This document shows, piece by piece, positions 54,579 through 64,000 of a stretch of 64,000 nt of DNA. The stretch comes from Arthonia radiata (lineage: Eukaryota > Ascomycota > Arthoniomycetes > Arthoniales > Arthoniaceae). Below the pieces are notes generated by a model that ran no database searches, was not told the origin of the DNA, and saw only the letters and a list, made by a program, of their open reading frames with translations. Position numbers and translations under genes: made by a program. Each line of letters starts with the position of its first letter. Position 1 is the first letter of the stretch. Where the stretch lies: positions 2,806,336 through 2,870,335 of the forward strand of contig PSQN01000016.1 of NCBI GenBank assembly GCA_002989075.1, read 5' to 3'.

Positions 54579-55655
54579 GAAGGGTGAGCGGCAGAAGGGA
54601 AGATCAGTAAAGCCGTGGACACTGAAAACAGAAAATGCAAGATGTCAACTACGCCACTAGATATACAAATGGGCTGAAGTGCTGCTGAACCATCCCAGTA
54701 GGTGAGAAGCAGAAAACTAGCACGACTGACAATTGAATGCATCATCGCTTTGACTCGGACTTAATTGTCCTTGCAGCCGAGTCCAGTGATCTTTGTATGC
54801 CTCATTTTTCAGGCACTACTTTCACTTACCGAACTCACTCCCTGCCCTCTTCTTCCATCTCACAGATTCCCACCTGCGCTCGCAACTCCTGTTTCATGAA
54901 ACATGTTCACAATATCCCTCTTCTTCGCAGCCGTCCATCCAACACTCTATGCATGGGCCTTCGCGGCATCCCACTCCTGCAGGGCCCACCTCGTGCATTC
55001 ACTCACCAAATTCCCCGATGCTGCTTGTTCCTACCATCCTCCAGAGTCACACAACAGATCGAAGTCGTCTTTACTACCAGCTCAGCTTGCATTAGGTTTA
55101 CCAGTAGCCTACATGTAGATTCGCTGCTGCTGCAAGTCTGCCTTAGCAGGAATGCCTACAGGCCTCTGCGGTTTGCGCCCGTGGCTTGAGCTCATATGAT
55201 TTTGATTGCACATGCACTCTAGCATGTAGCGCGTTCGCTCATGCAATGCCTTCTAGCTCGAGGAGGAGGCAGCCTTGACTGCATTAAGGACTTCGAGTCG
55301 ATGTCGGAATCATATTAAAAGCCTCGTTTCTGTTCTTCAAGCTCGTCGTAGTCTTGAATGAAGAATTTATCAACTAGCAATCTTGCATCATCTCGTTTGG
55401 ATCAGGCTGATTGTTGTTCCAGTAGATGTTCTTTCTTCTCCTTCTCCAAGTGCTACCAAATTCACACTCTGATCTCATTCTGCGTATCCATCCTGCTTTT
55501 CATATGCGGGAAGGCTGACCTCTCAGTACCGTCAATTTCATCACGAAGAGTCGAACGAACGCCATTTCGGCCGACATGTATGCAGCAACAGCGAGCGCCC
55601 ACAGAAAATTCATGGTGTTCATATATCCGGTACGAGATGCAATCGTCAGACTAAT
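54579..55655. other. Region between lon and the RRM gene, no clear gene
   Basis: About 1.08 kb containing the lon promoter and perhaps missing 5' exons of the RRM gene. Pyrimidine-rich frames on the plus strand (54737-55189 and 55358-55654) have no recognisable domain. Confidence 0.35.
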
Positions 55656-56608
55656 ACAGACACACTAAAGACCCAAGAGACGAGGCTATTTTTGTACGCC
55701 AGCACAAAATTTTGTTGACGAATTTCCAGGTCCCGACCATCCTGGACTGGCAAACACTGAAGGACCGTGTTAGGGAGGTCGCTCCCAATGTGACTCGCGT
55801 CGAAGTGCCCAAGGACAACCCGGCGCTGCGCGGCCATGGCTATGTTGAAGTCAAAGGCCCCCCAGATGCGACCAGTCTGTTCAGTAAGTTGTTGTGACAG
55901 CTTCGATCCATAGAGCATTGGCTTACGAACGATGACGAAGACGCTCTTCGAAATAGCCCCTTTTATGGGAGCCAAGCATGCGTACACATGTTCGACATAT
56001 CCGCTCGTCCCACGAAATTGGTTGACTCCAACTGTCGCGTGGGCTTTAACGCATGTATCATATGTTGCGAAAAGCAATATGAAAAGCAGGTGACTGACTG
56101 GGCCGCTCAATTCCTCGCGAGTAGCCCGGCCACCGACTTCCTCAACAGTCAACCTGCTACGTACCCACAACAAAGCATGGAGCCTGGCTATCGTTCTCTC
56201 GCAGCGCCCGTCAATTTGATGAACGGTGCTCGAGTCACTCAGTCACGCGGAATATTTGTCAAAGATTTGAGCGTGAAGACGACAGAAGCGGAGCTTCGCG
56301 AGCTCATGGCAAAGAATATTGGAACACCGGTCAGCATTCGACACAACCAGAACGGCAAAAGACCTCATGCCACAATCGAGTTCGAGACTGCAGAGCAGGC
56401 GCAACTAGCGGTGGACAGATTCCAAGGTTACACGTTCAAGGGCTGGCCAATGAATGTCAGACATGATAGAAGCCAGGATTGTACGTCAATCAGGGCATCG
56501 AGGCCCATACAACAGGCTCATTCGGTCCCACGGACGAGTCCTGGCACTCCTCCAATTGCTGATGGATCCAACTGGGATGGTATGCTTCGGCACAAAGATT
56601 GCCATTAA
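55656..56608 (+). CDS. Two-RRM RNA-binding protein, exon structure unresolved (possibly decayed)
   Basis: Two RRM-like parts lie on the plus strand. The first, about 55665-55883, reads RDEAIF, then ILDWQTLKDRVREVAPNVTR and GHGYVEVKGPPDATSLF. It runs into a good donor (GTAAGT at 55884). The second, about 56090-56480, contains RGIFVKDLSVKTTEAELREL, HATIEFETAEQAQLAVDRF and GWPMNVRHDRS. The donor at 55884 is in phase 1, but the obvious acceptor (GCAG at 56088-56089) is in phase 0, so the two parts do not join cleanly. The 36-nt gap inside the first RRM is also very short for an intron. Either an exon is missing from my reading or the gene is damaged. The 3' end may use another small intron near 56480-56520. 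The family (hnRNP-like RRM proteins) is clear; the model is not. Confidence 0.5.
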
Positions 56609-56785
56609 TTCAAGCATGGCGATTTGATCAGCTTCATTCGCCGGTCCAACACTGCAAGAGCTTCCTTGAAAAGTGGTATTACAAACGACGAGACTGCTCC
56701 ACGACGTGCATATAACGCGATGACGCTTCCCGTGTGGTTCTAATAGCTGAATTGAACTCAGGAACGTCACACTCTGAATCTTGGT

Positions 56786-57337
56786 CTACAGTGCTTTGGA
56801 AGTGCACATGATCATCTTGGCGAGTCTTTCTAGATCCGGAATTCTGTACGACAGTGTTCGTCCACTGAGCGCCAGCAGGCTGACCCGGCTTTCGACTCGA
56901 GGCATACCGACAGTCTCAAGCAGGTCGAGACGGACCTCCCCAACACAATCCATGAAGCGCCTTTGCGAGTCAGACAGATTTTTCATAATTACAGGCCGAA
57001 TCGGTGTTCCAGTCGATAACTGGGCGTGATGCAGCCCGGCGCAGAGCTTCTCAGCACTTGTGCAGCGGGTTCTCTGCGAGCGCGTGCAGCCACCATTCAA
57101 CAGACGCCACGATCGCGAGGTTGTTCCCTGCGAAAATATTGTAGCTCCGCATGATAGATCAACAATCGAATATGCAGATCTCCAAGAGACGAGCACACGT
57201 GCATTGTGACGGCCAGCCATCTCCGAGCTTGCCAACAGCCAGCCATGTACCGTGCATCCATGGCAACATAATCGGGAATTGCTATGATGACACCCGAAGG
57301 ATCTTCTAGAAGCAGCATGTCGACACCCTTGCTGCAA
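56786..57337 (-). CDS. Unrecognised open frame, doubtful
   Basis: A minus-strand frame of 183 codons. Its C-terminal 90 residues (IRPVIMKNLSDSQRRFMDCV, EVRLDLLETVGMPRVES, RIPDLERLAKMIM) look more protein-like than chance. Another minus-strand frame (57097-57420) overlaps its 5' half with an equally protein-like stretch (DMLLLEDPSGVIIAIPDYVA), which suggests an intron between them or an old, damaged gene. I recognise no family. Confidence 0.2.
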   Translation of the reverse strand: MQQGCRHAASRRSFGCHHSNSRLCCHGCTVHGWLLASSEMAGRHNARVLVSWRSAYSIVDLSCGATIFSQGTTSRSWRLLNGGCTRSQRTRCTSAEKLCAGLHHAQLSTGTPIRPVIMKNLSDSQRRFMDCVGEVRLDLLETVGMPRVESRVSLLALSGRTLSYRIPDLERLAKMIMCTSKAL

Positions 57338-57420
57338 CTAAATAGACAGGCGGTAGGGCAGCAGTGAAGACTCAGCATAAGATAACATCCTGCATCGACC
57401 ACGTGCCGCGCGTTTCTCAA

Positions 57421-58178
57421 CCCGAGATCTCTGCACCACGGTCTGTTGTCGGATGCTTGTCAGCGGGGGGTGGGGTGACACATGAACCAGGTTCCTGGAA
57501 TTGAGAGTCACTCATCTGTGTCAAGATCAAGAACACGGTGAAAGTTCTCAAGTCATTGAGAGAGCACTGGCACACAATTTTCAGAGCAAGAATAACATAG
57601 AGTACGATAACTGGAGCTCAGCTTCTGAGGCAGGCGCATGCAGCTCCTTTCAATCACATCGCTCGCGGCTATTGAATACTTCAACGGTCAACTAAAGCGC
57701 TCGCATGGCTATGCATAACTGTTGTAGCGGGTACCACGCCATTTCATTTGCGAACCATCTATGATCTCGTGACTAGCAGGCTTCCTCGACTACCACTCGC
57801 TCGGTACGAAAGACTGCAGCTTTTCATGCCAGCTTATGTAGTACAAGGGACAGCAGTGTGTCTAATAGTGAAGGGTGCTTGATCTGGCAGGAGCATGTGC
57901 AGGTTGTGGGAACAACTAGATCTGATTTGCTGCCTGCTGTCATGAAAATGACTCAGATAGGCATTGACCTGCTGACAACTACACGTCTTAGAAGAGCCTG
58001 CAGGACGCAGATCTTACCTTCCAGACTGTAAAACGCCTCAATACATCCTGACAGCTTCAACGCATTCGACCGTTGCTAGCCAGAGGCCGCACCCCGATCT
58101 TTGGATGAGCATCCTCGCCTTAGTTCCATGCAGATTCAGCGTGAAGCTTCCACTCAGCAGTAGAGGCTTGCTTCAGCT
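57421..58178. other. Intergenic, no gene seen
   Basis: About 760 bp downstream of the SelW-like gene. No coding or repeat signal. Confidence 0.4.
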
Positions 58179-59776
58179 TCAACCCACAGCATTCCTCTTC
58201 CCATGGTTTCGATCAGAATGGCCAAGATCTCTCGCCGGCTCGATGCAATCACGGACTCGTTGCTTCAGCACCTTCGTTTCTAGTGCATATATTAGCTTCG
58301 GTGAGTCCTATCATTTTCTGTCAATGCCCGACTACCAGAACCAAAGGGCCCTTTCCACCAACGGATGCCTCGGGAGTGGTCTGCATCATGACGACCTCCA
58401 GGCTTCTCCATAGCCGATGCCGATTCTCAATGTCGAAGGCTGCAATCTTGGTTGCACAACCTAAGCTCATTCGTCTGGTTGAGGCTGCCACACGGGTCTC
58501 GGCATAGTTTCTGCAACATACGTTGCTACCCTTGTTGAGCCTCGACCTGATACTTCCCCAGTACTTCCATCGGAGCTCGGCAGCCTCCACACCCACCCGG
58601 GCACAAGCAAACCAAGGAATATATAATTCACGAAAGCCCACGTACCTGGAAACCCCCCTTCTGCTTTGCGATCCCACAGCATCGTTCTCGTCACCTGCTG
58701 AGAACTTCCACTCGGATCCTTTCCAGCTGCCGCGTCTTCACCCGCCGATGCACGCCGATACACCATCTCGACTGTGAAGACGCCTCCTGTCGCCGGTTTC
58801 AGCGCCACTTCACCCAGCGTCGTGCCCGAGAACGTGCTCAAAAGCTCCTGCGCGAACTGTGAGACGTCAGCGCCGATTCAGTGACAATGCAAAGCGCCGA
58901 ATGAGGGCTTGTCTCGAGAAATTGGCTCGCAGCAATGAAATGCGAAGTATACGGATCCCATCGTAACTCCCAGCTCACACAACAGGAAATGTGTCTACGA
59001 TGCCCATCTGACAGCGCGATGGTAGCACCCGGCACGCCGCAACGGATCTTGAGCGCCGTATCAGGAAAAGCCCGGAAGATCAGGCAGCTTGTCAACACCT
59101 GCACACGACCTGACAGGAAACGTAGCCTCACAGCATCATGCTCGCCACGATCCGGAGCAACAAACATCCATGTGCACGCACCGCACGACGTATCACGGTA
59201 CGCTCGTACGCCGCCACCCAGCCAGCTCCGGCAACGGCGTCTGTTGGCATAAGCAAGCCATACTCCAGCGTTCCATTGCTCGGCGTCTGCCAGCATCGCT
59301 CGGCAGTGAGGAGCAAGCCACAATCAGCAGTTCCGTTACTCAACGCCTCGCTGTCACCATAATTCACGCCTCCATCTTCATGGCCAACAATCCCCTTCAG
59401 AGCAGTAGCACCAGCACCAGCACCAGCAGTAGCATCAATACCAATACCAGCATCAACAACAGCTTTACCAGTACTATCACCAATAGCAGCAGGAGCACTA
59501 GATAGAACTACATAAATCTCAAAGAAATAAACTCACATAAGCCGCCCTCAACATCCAGCGACACTGCGTGCAGAACGTGATGACGATGCGCGGGAGGGCG
59601 ACGTCGTCGGATGCTGTGCGTGCTGCGTCTTCTGCGTTTGCTGTTTTCTCGTTTGCTTTTGTTGCGTCTTCGTTCGCATTTGATACATCCTGCGACGATT
59701 GCGACGGTGATTGAGTTTGCGTGGCGGTTTCCGAGTCAGTGGGGGTCTCGCAGTCTTCGCAGTTCTGATCTGCCAT
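58179..59776 (-). CDS. SelW/Rdx-family thioredoxin-fold protein (Cys form)
   Basis: Three exons on the minus strand, 59537-59776, 58646-58856 and 58179-58279, give 183 residues with the frame kept at both joints. The N-terminal 60 residues are Thr/Ser/Gln/Asp-rich and disordered. The Rdx core then reads PRIVITFCTQCRWMLRAAY|FAQELLSTF, GEVALKPATGGVFTVEM, MLWDRKAEGGFP|ETKVLKQ and RVRDCIEPARDLGHSDR, with | marking the splice joints. The CTQC motif replaces the Cys-x-x-Sec of animal selenoprotein W. These small proteins are thought to be redox regulators, but their partners in fungi are unknown. The introns are unusual: intron 1 is 680 nt and intron 2 is 366 nt, against about 50 nt for most others here. 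The recovered C-terminus matches the family so well that the long second intron is convincing. Confidence 0.82.
58857..59536 (-). other. 680-nt first intron of the SelW-like gene
   Basis: Donor TAT|GTGAGT and acceptor GCTGAC...TCTCACAG|TTC. It is more than ten times the typical intron length in this window. It contains a C/A/G-rich simple-sequence tract (59401-59498) and a rough internal duplication around 59252-59350 (AGCAAGCCA...GTTCC...CTC..CG). No gene on either strand inside it is convincing. Confidence 0.6.
59401..59498. repeat. Imperfect AGCACC/AGCATC simple repeat
   Basis: A run of AGCACCAGCACCAGCACC followed by AGTAGCATCAATACCAATACC-type units. It is low-complexity sequence lying inside an intron. 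Confidence 0.6.
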
Positions 59777-60179
59777 TGTAAACTGGAACGATGAATCGAC
59801 AATCCGTGAATGGTCAATGGGTGGCTCGATAGGTATATGAACATGAAGATGTGATGCCGTAAAAGTGAGCGAGTTCGCCACTTTGGCTCCAACCCTGCCA
59901 TGTGAGAGCTGCCCCTTTTTACTGCTTCACCTGCACGTTCCGTTAGATCGGGTAAGGGTAGTAACCCAACGACAATGCGTACGAAGAGAGGGATATAGGC
60001 TTCGCGAATATCGGTGATGGTTCAATAATCGTACAAGCCGCGCACCAGGCGCACGCCCACTCAAGTACCACTACCGCTAGTATGAACATCTGCCTTGCAA
60101 GTGCTGCACTCATGTCCGTACGCGCTCTCAAAACGCCCAACCATGCAATCATCGCACACCAAGACACACAATACCACGC
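59777..60179. other. Promoter region of the SelW-like gene, no gene
   Basis: About 400 bp between the SelW-like start and the open extension behind the ATPase stop, both minus. Nothing else is seen. Confidence 0.4.
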
Positions 60180-60410
60180 TCACTCATCCACGCCCTCCAC
60201 TTCACCAATCTCTCCATCCCCGTCTGGCTCCTCACGCGCATCAACAAGCCTCACCTCATCAACCCCACTAAACCTGACCCTCTTCCTCTTCCCCTTCCTC
60301 GCCACCATCTCCTCCTCCTCCTCCCTCGACCCCACACTCCTCCAAAACCCAAACTCATCCCTTTTCCACCTGAACCTCTTCACCCCTCTCTCCTGCCCAC
60401 CCCACCGATT
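60180..60410 (-). other. Open in-frame extension behind the ATPase stop codon
   Basis: After the UAG at 60411-60413 the same frame stays open for 76 codons to a UGA at 60180-60182. The encoded sequence is charged and basic-acidic (KRFRWKRDEFGFWRSV; RKGKRKRVRFSGVDEVR; EEPDGDGEIGEVEG). It could be a read-through extension, coding sequence cut off by a recent stop mutation, or simply purine-rich 3' UTR; Arg is almost always AGG here. The base after the stop is A, which is not a known leaky context. Confidence 0.35.
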
Positions 60411-63400
60411 CTACCGGTACCCAAACTCCTCCTCCTCCGTCCGCCCACTCCCACTCCCACTACTCTGCGTCCCCGGCAAAATCCGCTGCACCTCCTCGAT
60501 ATCCCGAATCACCACATTAAACGCCTCCTTCACCTCATGCAGCACTACCATGCGGTTCCACGCCCCGCGCGTCCGCCACACCGCCTGCATCAGACTCGCG
60601 TTGATCTGCTCCAGCTGCTCGACGCTGCACCCGCTCGACCCGCGCGTGAGCAAATCGTGCAGGAGGTGGAGCTGGTCGCGCTCGAGCACCATTGTGGGTG
60701 TGGGTTCGGCAGGCGCGTTGAGGAGGTTGTTGATGTTGCTTTTCTCGCGCGCTGGGGGCGGCATGTCCCGATTCTGGCTCGGCTGGCTGAACTGGTTGTC
60801 ACCGTTGGGCACCGCCTGGCTCTGCGACTGCGAGGACGACTGCGCCATCTCCTGCGTGTCGGGCAGCTGGCTCTGGCCGCTCAGTTGCTTCAGGCCACTG
60901 AAGTCGGGGTCCTTGACGCCGTTGGAGGACTGCGTGTGCTGCTCGCCGGAGCTGTTTTTGTTGCCAGAGGTCGTGGTGGAGGCGGAGTTGTGGTAGTCGC
61001 CGGGTTGGGAGCCGGCGGCCATGGGGGTGATGGCGGATTTCTGGGAGCGGACGGGTTGGGAGTTGGCGGTGGGGTTGTCTTGGGAGTTGGGCATGTGGAT
61101 GTCGGCGTCGGGGGAGTGGGGGTCGTGGTAGCCGTTGGAGTGGGAGGTGTACCGCGCGGAGGGGGAGGTAGAGGTGTCGCCGTTGGTGAGGGGTTCGGAG
61201 TGAGGTTGACGAGAGGGCGTTTGGTATGTTGGGACCGCGGCATGGCCGGGTACGGGCTCGCCTAGAGTTATGGGTCCAGTGGTCTGGGTGGTGGTCTCGG
61301 AGGGTTTGGTCGTTGCGTTCTGGCGCTGTGCAGCATTGGCTTCTTGCTGACCTGCTTTCTGTTGGGCTTCGCGCTGCTTCTCGCGTTGGTATACTTGCTC
61401 GCATGCCTGCACTAGCGCGGTGTTGTTCTGCTCGAGGAGACCGATGTCGACTTGAACGTTGGCTAAGAGCTCGTTCGCCTTCAATGTCTTCTCTTCGTCG
61501 CCGCTGGTCTTAGCATCTTTCGCGAGACGCTTGATGTCGGCTAGAAAGTCTTTGTAACGCTTGTAATAGCCATTGGACAGGCGTCGCTCAATCGTGACAA
61601 TCTCAATGTTATAGTAGAACTTCTCCGTAGCGGTCTCCAGTAAGCCAGGAACACCTTTACCGTCTTCACGAAGCTCGAATGGACGCTGTTCTTGACGCTG
61701 TTCTTCAGGGATATCTGTAGAGACCATGCCAGGGTCTTGCTCATCATACAGATAGCTTATGCGGGACTCGTCAATCGTGGGATGACGGAACTTCTTGTAC
61801 TTGTTCTTGATGTGATCCATGATGGGTTGGATCTGAATCTTGAGCATGTTCAGTGTCTGCATATCTTGCTTTTTCTGCACTTTGAGATCGGCTTTGGAGG
61901 GACCAGTCTGCTGCTGTGGAGCGGGAGCGACTTCGAGTTCAGCAAGTTGACGCTTCTTTCGTGAAGCCTCTGGAAGCGCGGACGGAGGTGTGCCTATCAT
62001 ATCAATGATCTTGTCAAAGTACTCGCGTCGCTGTGGCTCTCCGGGCTTTTCTATCGCGTACTGGTTCTTGGTGGAGAACCCGAATAACTCTCTTAGCATA
62101 TTTTCATCGGGCTTATCACCCTCTGACTCCAATTCCATGATGCCCAGAACGAGGACAGGTTCAGTAGGCGGCAGACTTCGTAAGAGCCCCGAGAAGAGCT
62201 TCGTCACTGATCGACCCACAGTCTCGTACCAAGTGCTGACATTGGGCAGATAGATCACACCGGGCTTGTGCCGTCGGACTTCGTTGAACAATTGCACAAC
62301 GGCCGCCTCTGGTGTTCGAGTCGCATCGTTGTAGAGCGTCGCAAGGTCAAAAGACTGTACATGTAGCCGCTCATATTTGTGAAGGATCGCCCCACCCAGG
62401 TATTGCTGTCCCATGCCCTTTGGACCCTTGATGAGTAGCCTAGGTCGGTAAACCCGCGACTTGTCGAAGTTTTGCTGCATCATCTCACGATCAAACCCGT
62501 GGACGTCGTCTCGATCGTCGAATTCGGCTTCTTCTAAGGCTGTCCGCTTTGGGCGCGTGGGTAGCACATCGTCAAGAAGCTCGGAGACCTGCTCGAGTGC
62601 TCTGCGCAGTAATGGCTCAACACTGCTCTCGATCGGCGCCGCACCCGTGGAGCCTGAACGCTCCGAGCTAGGGATCATCTTTTCGATGGAGATCATGAAG
62701 TCTTTCGGCTGTATGCGGATCTTTGTGGGATCAATAACGAGCTTCTGATCCGACTTGTAGATCTGAGGAAAGGTGCCCTGCACAGCATTGAGGGCGGCTT
62801 CTGTGCATAGAGCTCTCAAGTCAGCACCACCATAGCCCTTAGTAAGCTCAGCGAGCTGATTCTTGAATTCTGGTTCAAGCGCCGGACTCCAGCCCTTCGT
62901 GTGTATGTCGAGGATCGATCGTCGACCAAGCTTGTCGGGCAGTGGGAAAAAGAACTCTCGGTCAAAGCGTCCTGGCCTTCGTAATGCTGGGTCGACGGAG
63001 TCAGGTCGATTGGTCGCGCCAATGACGATGACTTGGCCTCGGCCGTCCATGCCATCCATCAGCGCAAGCAGAGTTGCAACGATTGAAGCATGAATCTGTT
63101 CCTGCTTGCTTGATCGCACAGGTGCTAAGCCATCGATTTCGTCAAAGAAGATGATGCTTGGCTGGTTCTTCCTGGCCTCCTCAAAGAGCAACCGTAACTG
63201 CCGCTCGGCTTCACCGACCCATTTGCTGAGAGCATCGGCGCCCTTGCGCATGTAGAAGGTAACCTTTCGTCCTTGACTGCTCACACTGCTTGCAAGCGCT
63301 CGAGCAAGAAGCGTCTTACCAGTACCGGGCGGGCCATGGAACAGTACGCCTCGAGGAGGTGTCACCTTGAACTGCTGGAAAACCTCGGGATAAAGCAGAG

Positions 63401-64000
63401 GCAAGGCTACCATCTCCTTGAGCTGGTTGATGTGGTTGTCGAGGCCGCCAACACCCTCGAAACTGACATTCTGATCTACACCCAGTGGATCCGTGTCTGC
63501 GAGTGCCTTTTTGTCCTTGACTTTGCCAAAGTTAGCTGGCCCGGTTCCTGAGGCAGCTTGCTGTACTGGATCGACATTGTTCGTTTGTGGAAGTAAGCTG
63601 TTTGCGTGCGTCGACGTGGGTGTCATTCCGACTGCGCCACCCAGGTTAGCTCTTCCTCGTGCACCCATCTCATCATCGCTGCTATCAGAGTCAGCTCCCC
63701 CCACAGCCCCGGCCACTTCAGGCCCAGCGAACAGCGCGCCAGGCCCGCCAGCGCCGCCAAACGGACCTAGAGTTGGCAGCAGACTGCGATATGGCCCTGC
63801 AGACTTCCTTCCACGTGCTAGTGCGGGTTGGGTTGGCTCATCATCCGACGGTAGAAGGGTTTCCGGTTTGAAGATGCGGTAATCAGGCTTCTCGCCACGA
63901 GCACGTCTCCTTGGGCCCTCATCGTACATGATTTGTTGGCGCCTTCTTCGCTTGCGACTTGGTGCAAGGGCGGCAGCTTCCTCAGCAAGCTCGTCACGGT
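60411..64000 (-). CDS. Yta7/ATAD2/Abo1-type AAA ATPase with bromodomain-like region (runs off right edge)
   Basis: The minus-strand frame is open from base 64000 to the stop at 60411-60413, about 1195 codons in the window. The methionine at 63929 is internal, because coding sequence (RDELAEEAAALAPSRKRRRR) continues upstream without a stop. The first AAA domain is intact: Walker A GPPGTGKT (about 198 residues after that Met), Walker B IIFFDEIDG, then GATNRPDSVDPALRRPGRFDR. The second is degenerate (GPKGMGQQ; VIYLPNV), as in Yta7. A bromodomain-like helical region follows (HPTIDESRISYLYDE; YYKRYKDFLADIKRLAKDAKT); the Asn that reads acetyl-lysine is not visible where expected (KTSGDEE). A long Gln/Ser-rich linker and a helical C-terminus end in SGRTEEEEFGYR. 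These ATPases handle histone H3-H4 and control nucleosome density. Orthology is firm. Confidence 0.92.
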   Translation of the reverse strand, partial: RDELAEEAAALAPSRKRRRRQQIMYDEGPRRRARGEKPDYRIFKPETLLPSDDEPTQPALARGRKSAGPYRSLLPTLGPFGGAGGPGALFAGPEVAGAVGGADSDSSDDEMGARGRANLGGAVGMTPTSTHANSLLPQTNNVDPVQQAASGTGPANFGKVKDKKALADTDPLGVDQNVSFEGVGGLDNHINQLKEMVALPLLYPEVFQQFKVTPPRGVLFHGPPGTGKTLLARALASSVSSQGRKVTFYMRKGADALSKWVGEAERQLRLLFEEARKNQPSIIFFDEIDGLAPVRSSKQEQIHASIVATLLALMDGMDGRGQVIVIGATNRPDSVDPALRRPGRFDREFFFPLPDKLGRRSILDIHTKGWSPALEPEFKNQLAELTKGYGGADLRALCTEAALNAVQGTFPQIYKSDQKLVIDPTKIRIQPKDFMISIEKMIPSSERSGSTGAAPIESSVEPLLRRALEQVSELLDDVLPTRPKRTALEEAEFDDRDDVHGFDREMMQQNFDKSRVYRPRLLIKGPKGMGQQYLGGAILHKYERLHVQSFDLATLYNDATRTPEAAVVQLFNEVRRHKPGVIYLPNVSTWYETVGRSVTKLFSGLLRSLPPTEPVLVLGIMELESEGDKPDENMLRELFGFSTKNQYAIEKPGEPQRREYFDKIIDMIGTPPSALPEASRKKRQLAELEVAPAPQQQTGPSKADLKVQKKQDMQTLNMLKIQIQPIMDHIKNKYKKFRHPTIDESRISYLYDEQDPGMVSTDIPEEQRQEQRPFELREDGKGVPGLLETATEKFYYNIEIVTIERRLSNGYYKRYKDFLADIKRLAKDAKTSGDEEKTLKANELLANVQVDIGLLEQNNTALVQACEQVYQREKQREAQQKAGQQEANAAQRQNATTKPSETTTQTTGPITLGEPVPGHAAVPTYQTPSRQPHSEPLTNGDTSTSPSARYTSHSNGYHDPHSPDADIHMPNSQDNPTANSQPVRSQKSAITPMAAGSQPGDYHNSASTTTSGNKNSSGEQHTQSSNGVKDPDFSGLKQLSGQSQLPDTQEMAQSSSQSQSQAVPNGDNQFSQPSQNRDMPPPAREKSNINNLLNAPAEPTPTMVLERDQLHLLHDLLTRGSSGCSVEQLEQINASLMQAVWRTRGAWNRMVVLHEVKEAFNVVIRDIEEVQRILPGTQSSGSGSGRTEEEEFGYR

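Noticed and set aside
54737-55189. A 150-codon plus-strand frame between lon and the RRM gene
   Set aside because: It is pyrimidine-rich with high Ser/Thr/Pro from composition, no domain, and probably promoter sequence.
60537-61265. A 242-codon plus-strand frame opposite the Yta7/Abo1 gene
   Set aside because: Its Gly/Val/Arg-rich sequence mirrors the Gln/Ser/Pro-rich linker on the coding strand. It has no domain and is a composition shadow.
1-64000. Secondary-metabolite cluster, CRISPR array, operon or tRNA genes
   Set aside because: No backbone synthase, no spaced direct repeats, no polycistronic arrangement and no cloverleaf were seen. All is consistent with a eukaryotic housekeeping region.

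Overview
The window reads as nuclear DNA of a filamentous ascomycete (Pezizomycotina). Protein genes are interrupted by short introns of about 48-150 nt with GTANGT-type donors and CTAAC/CTGAC branch sites. Many products are clear fungal orthologues: Nto1, Pho85/PhoA, Rrp8, Bro1, Mdj1, Pim1/Lon and the Yta7/Abo1 ATPase. The repeats carry dense C:G to T:A transitions like those left by repeat-induced point mutation (RIP). A dothideomycete is my best guess at class, but that is inference only.

Layout. (1) 1-952, minus: the 5' part of an Afi1-type DENN protein gene that runs off the left edge. (2) 1554-16847: an AT-rich nest of mobile elements, one inside another. A weak 41-bp inverted-repeat pair (1554-1594 / 16807-16847) encloses a Ty3/Gypsy chromovirus (1952-16589, TSD GTATA). 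That element contains a second, related chromovirus in the opposite orientation (4192-11535, TSD ATTTA). Both LTR elements are decayed. Both carry, between pol and the 3' LTR, an extra reading frame on the antisense strand. The nest lies between two divergently transcribed genes, afi1 and nto1. (3) 17.1-21.9 kb, plus: the PHD-finger protein Nto1 and a four-exon RRM/RGG RNA-binding protein. (4) 21.9-30.5 kb: a 2.7-kb stretch with no clear gene, then a DUF3431 membrane-anchored protein, an unrecognised three-exon basic protein with a GC-AG intron, and an SDR-like protein. (5) 30.5-37.3 kb, minus: a BTB protein, a DCAF6/IQWD1-like WD40 protein and the cyclin-dependent kinase Pho85. (6) 38.0-41.7 kb: a DUF1989 protein (plus) whose last 84 bp are tandemly duplicated, Rrp8 (minus) and a SAP30-like Sin3-binding protein (plus). 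(7) 41.9-54.6 kb, minus: Bro1, mitochondrial Mdj1, an atypical protein kinase-like protein and mitochondrial Lon. (8) 55.6-64 kb: a poorly resolved RRM gene, a SelW/Rdx-type thioredoxin-fold protein with an unusually long first intron, and the Yta7/ATAD2/Abo1 bromodomain AAA ATPase, which runs off the right edge.

Functionally this is mostly conserved housekeeping. Chromatin is represented by Nto1 (NuA3 histone acetyltransferase), the SAP30-like protein (Sin3/HDAC) and Yta7/Abo1. Mitochondrial proteostasis is represented by Mdj1 and Lon, membrane traffic by Afi1 and Bro1, phosphate/cell-cycle signalling by Pho85 and ribosome biogenesis by Rrp8. Nothing looks like a biosynthetic gene cluster or operon. 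The most unusual content is the three-level element nest with its conserved antisense frame, the duplicated coding tail of the DUF1989 gene, and an open in-frame extension behind the stop of the Yta7/Abo1 gene.
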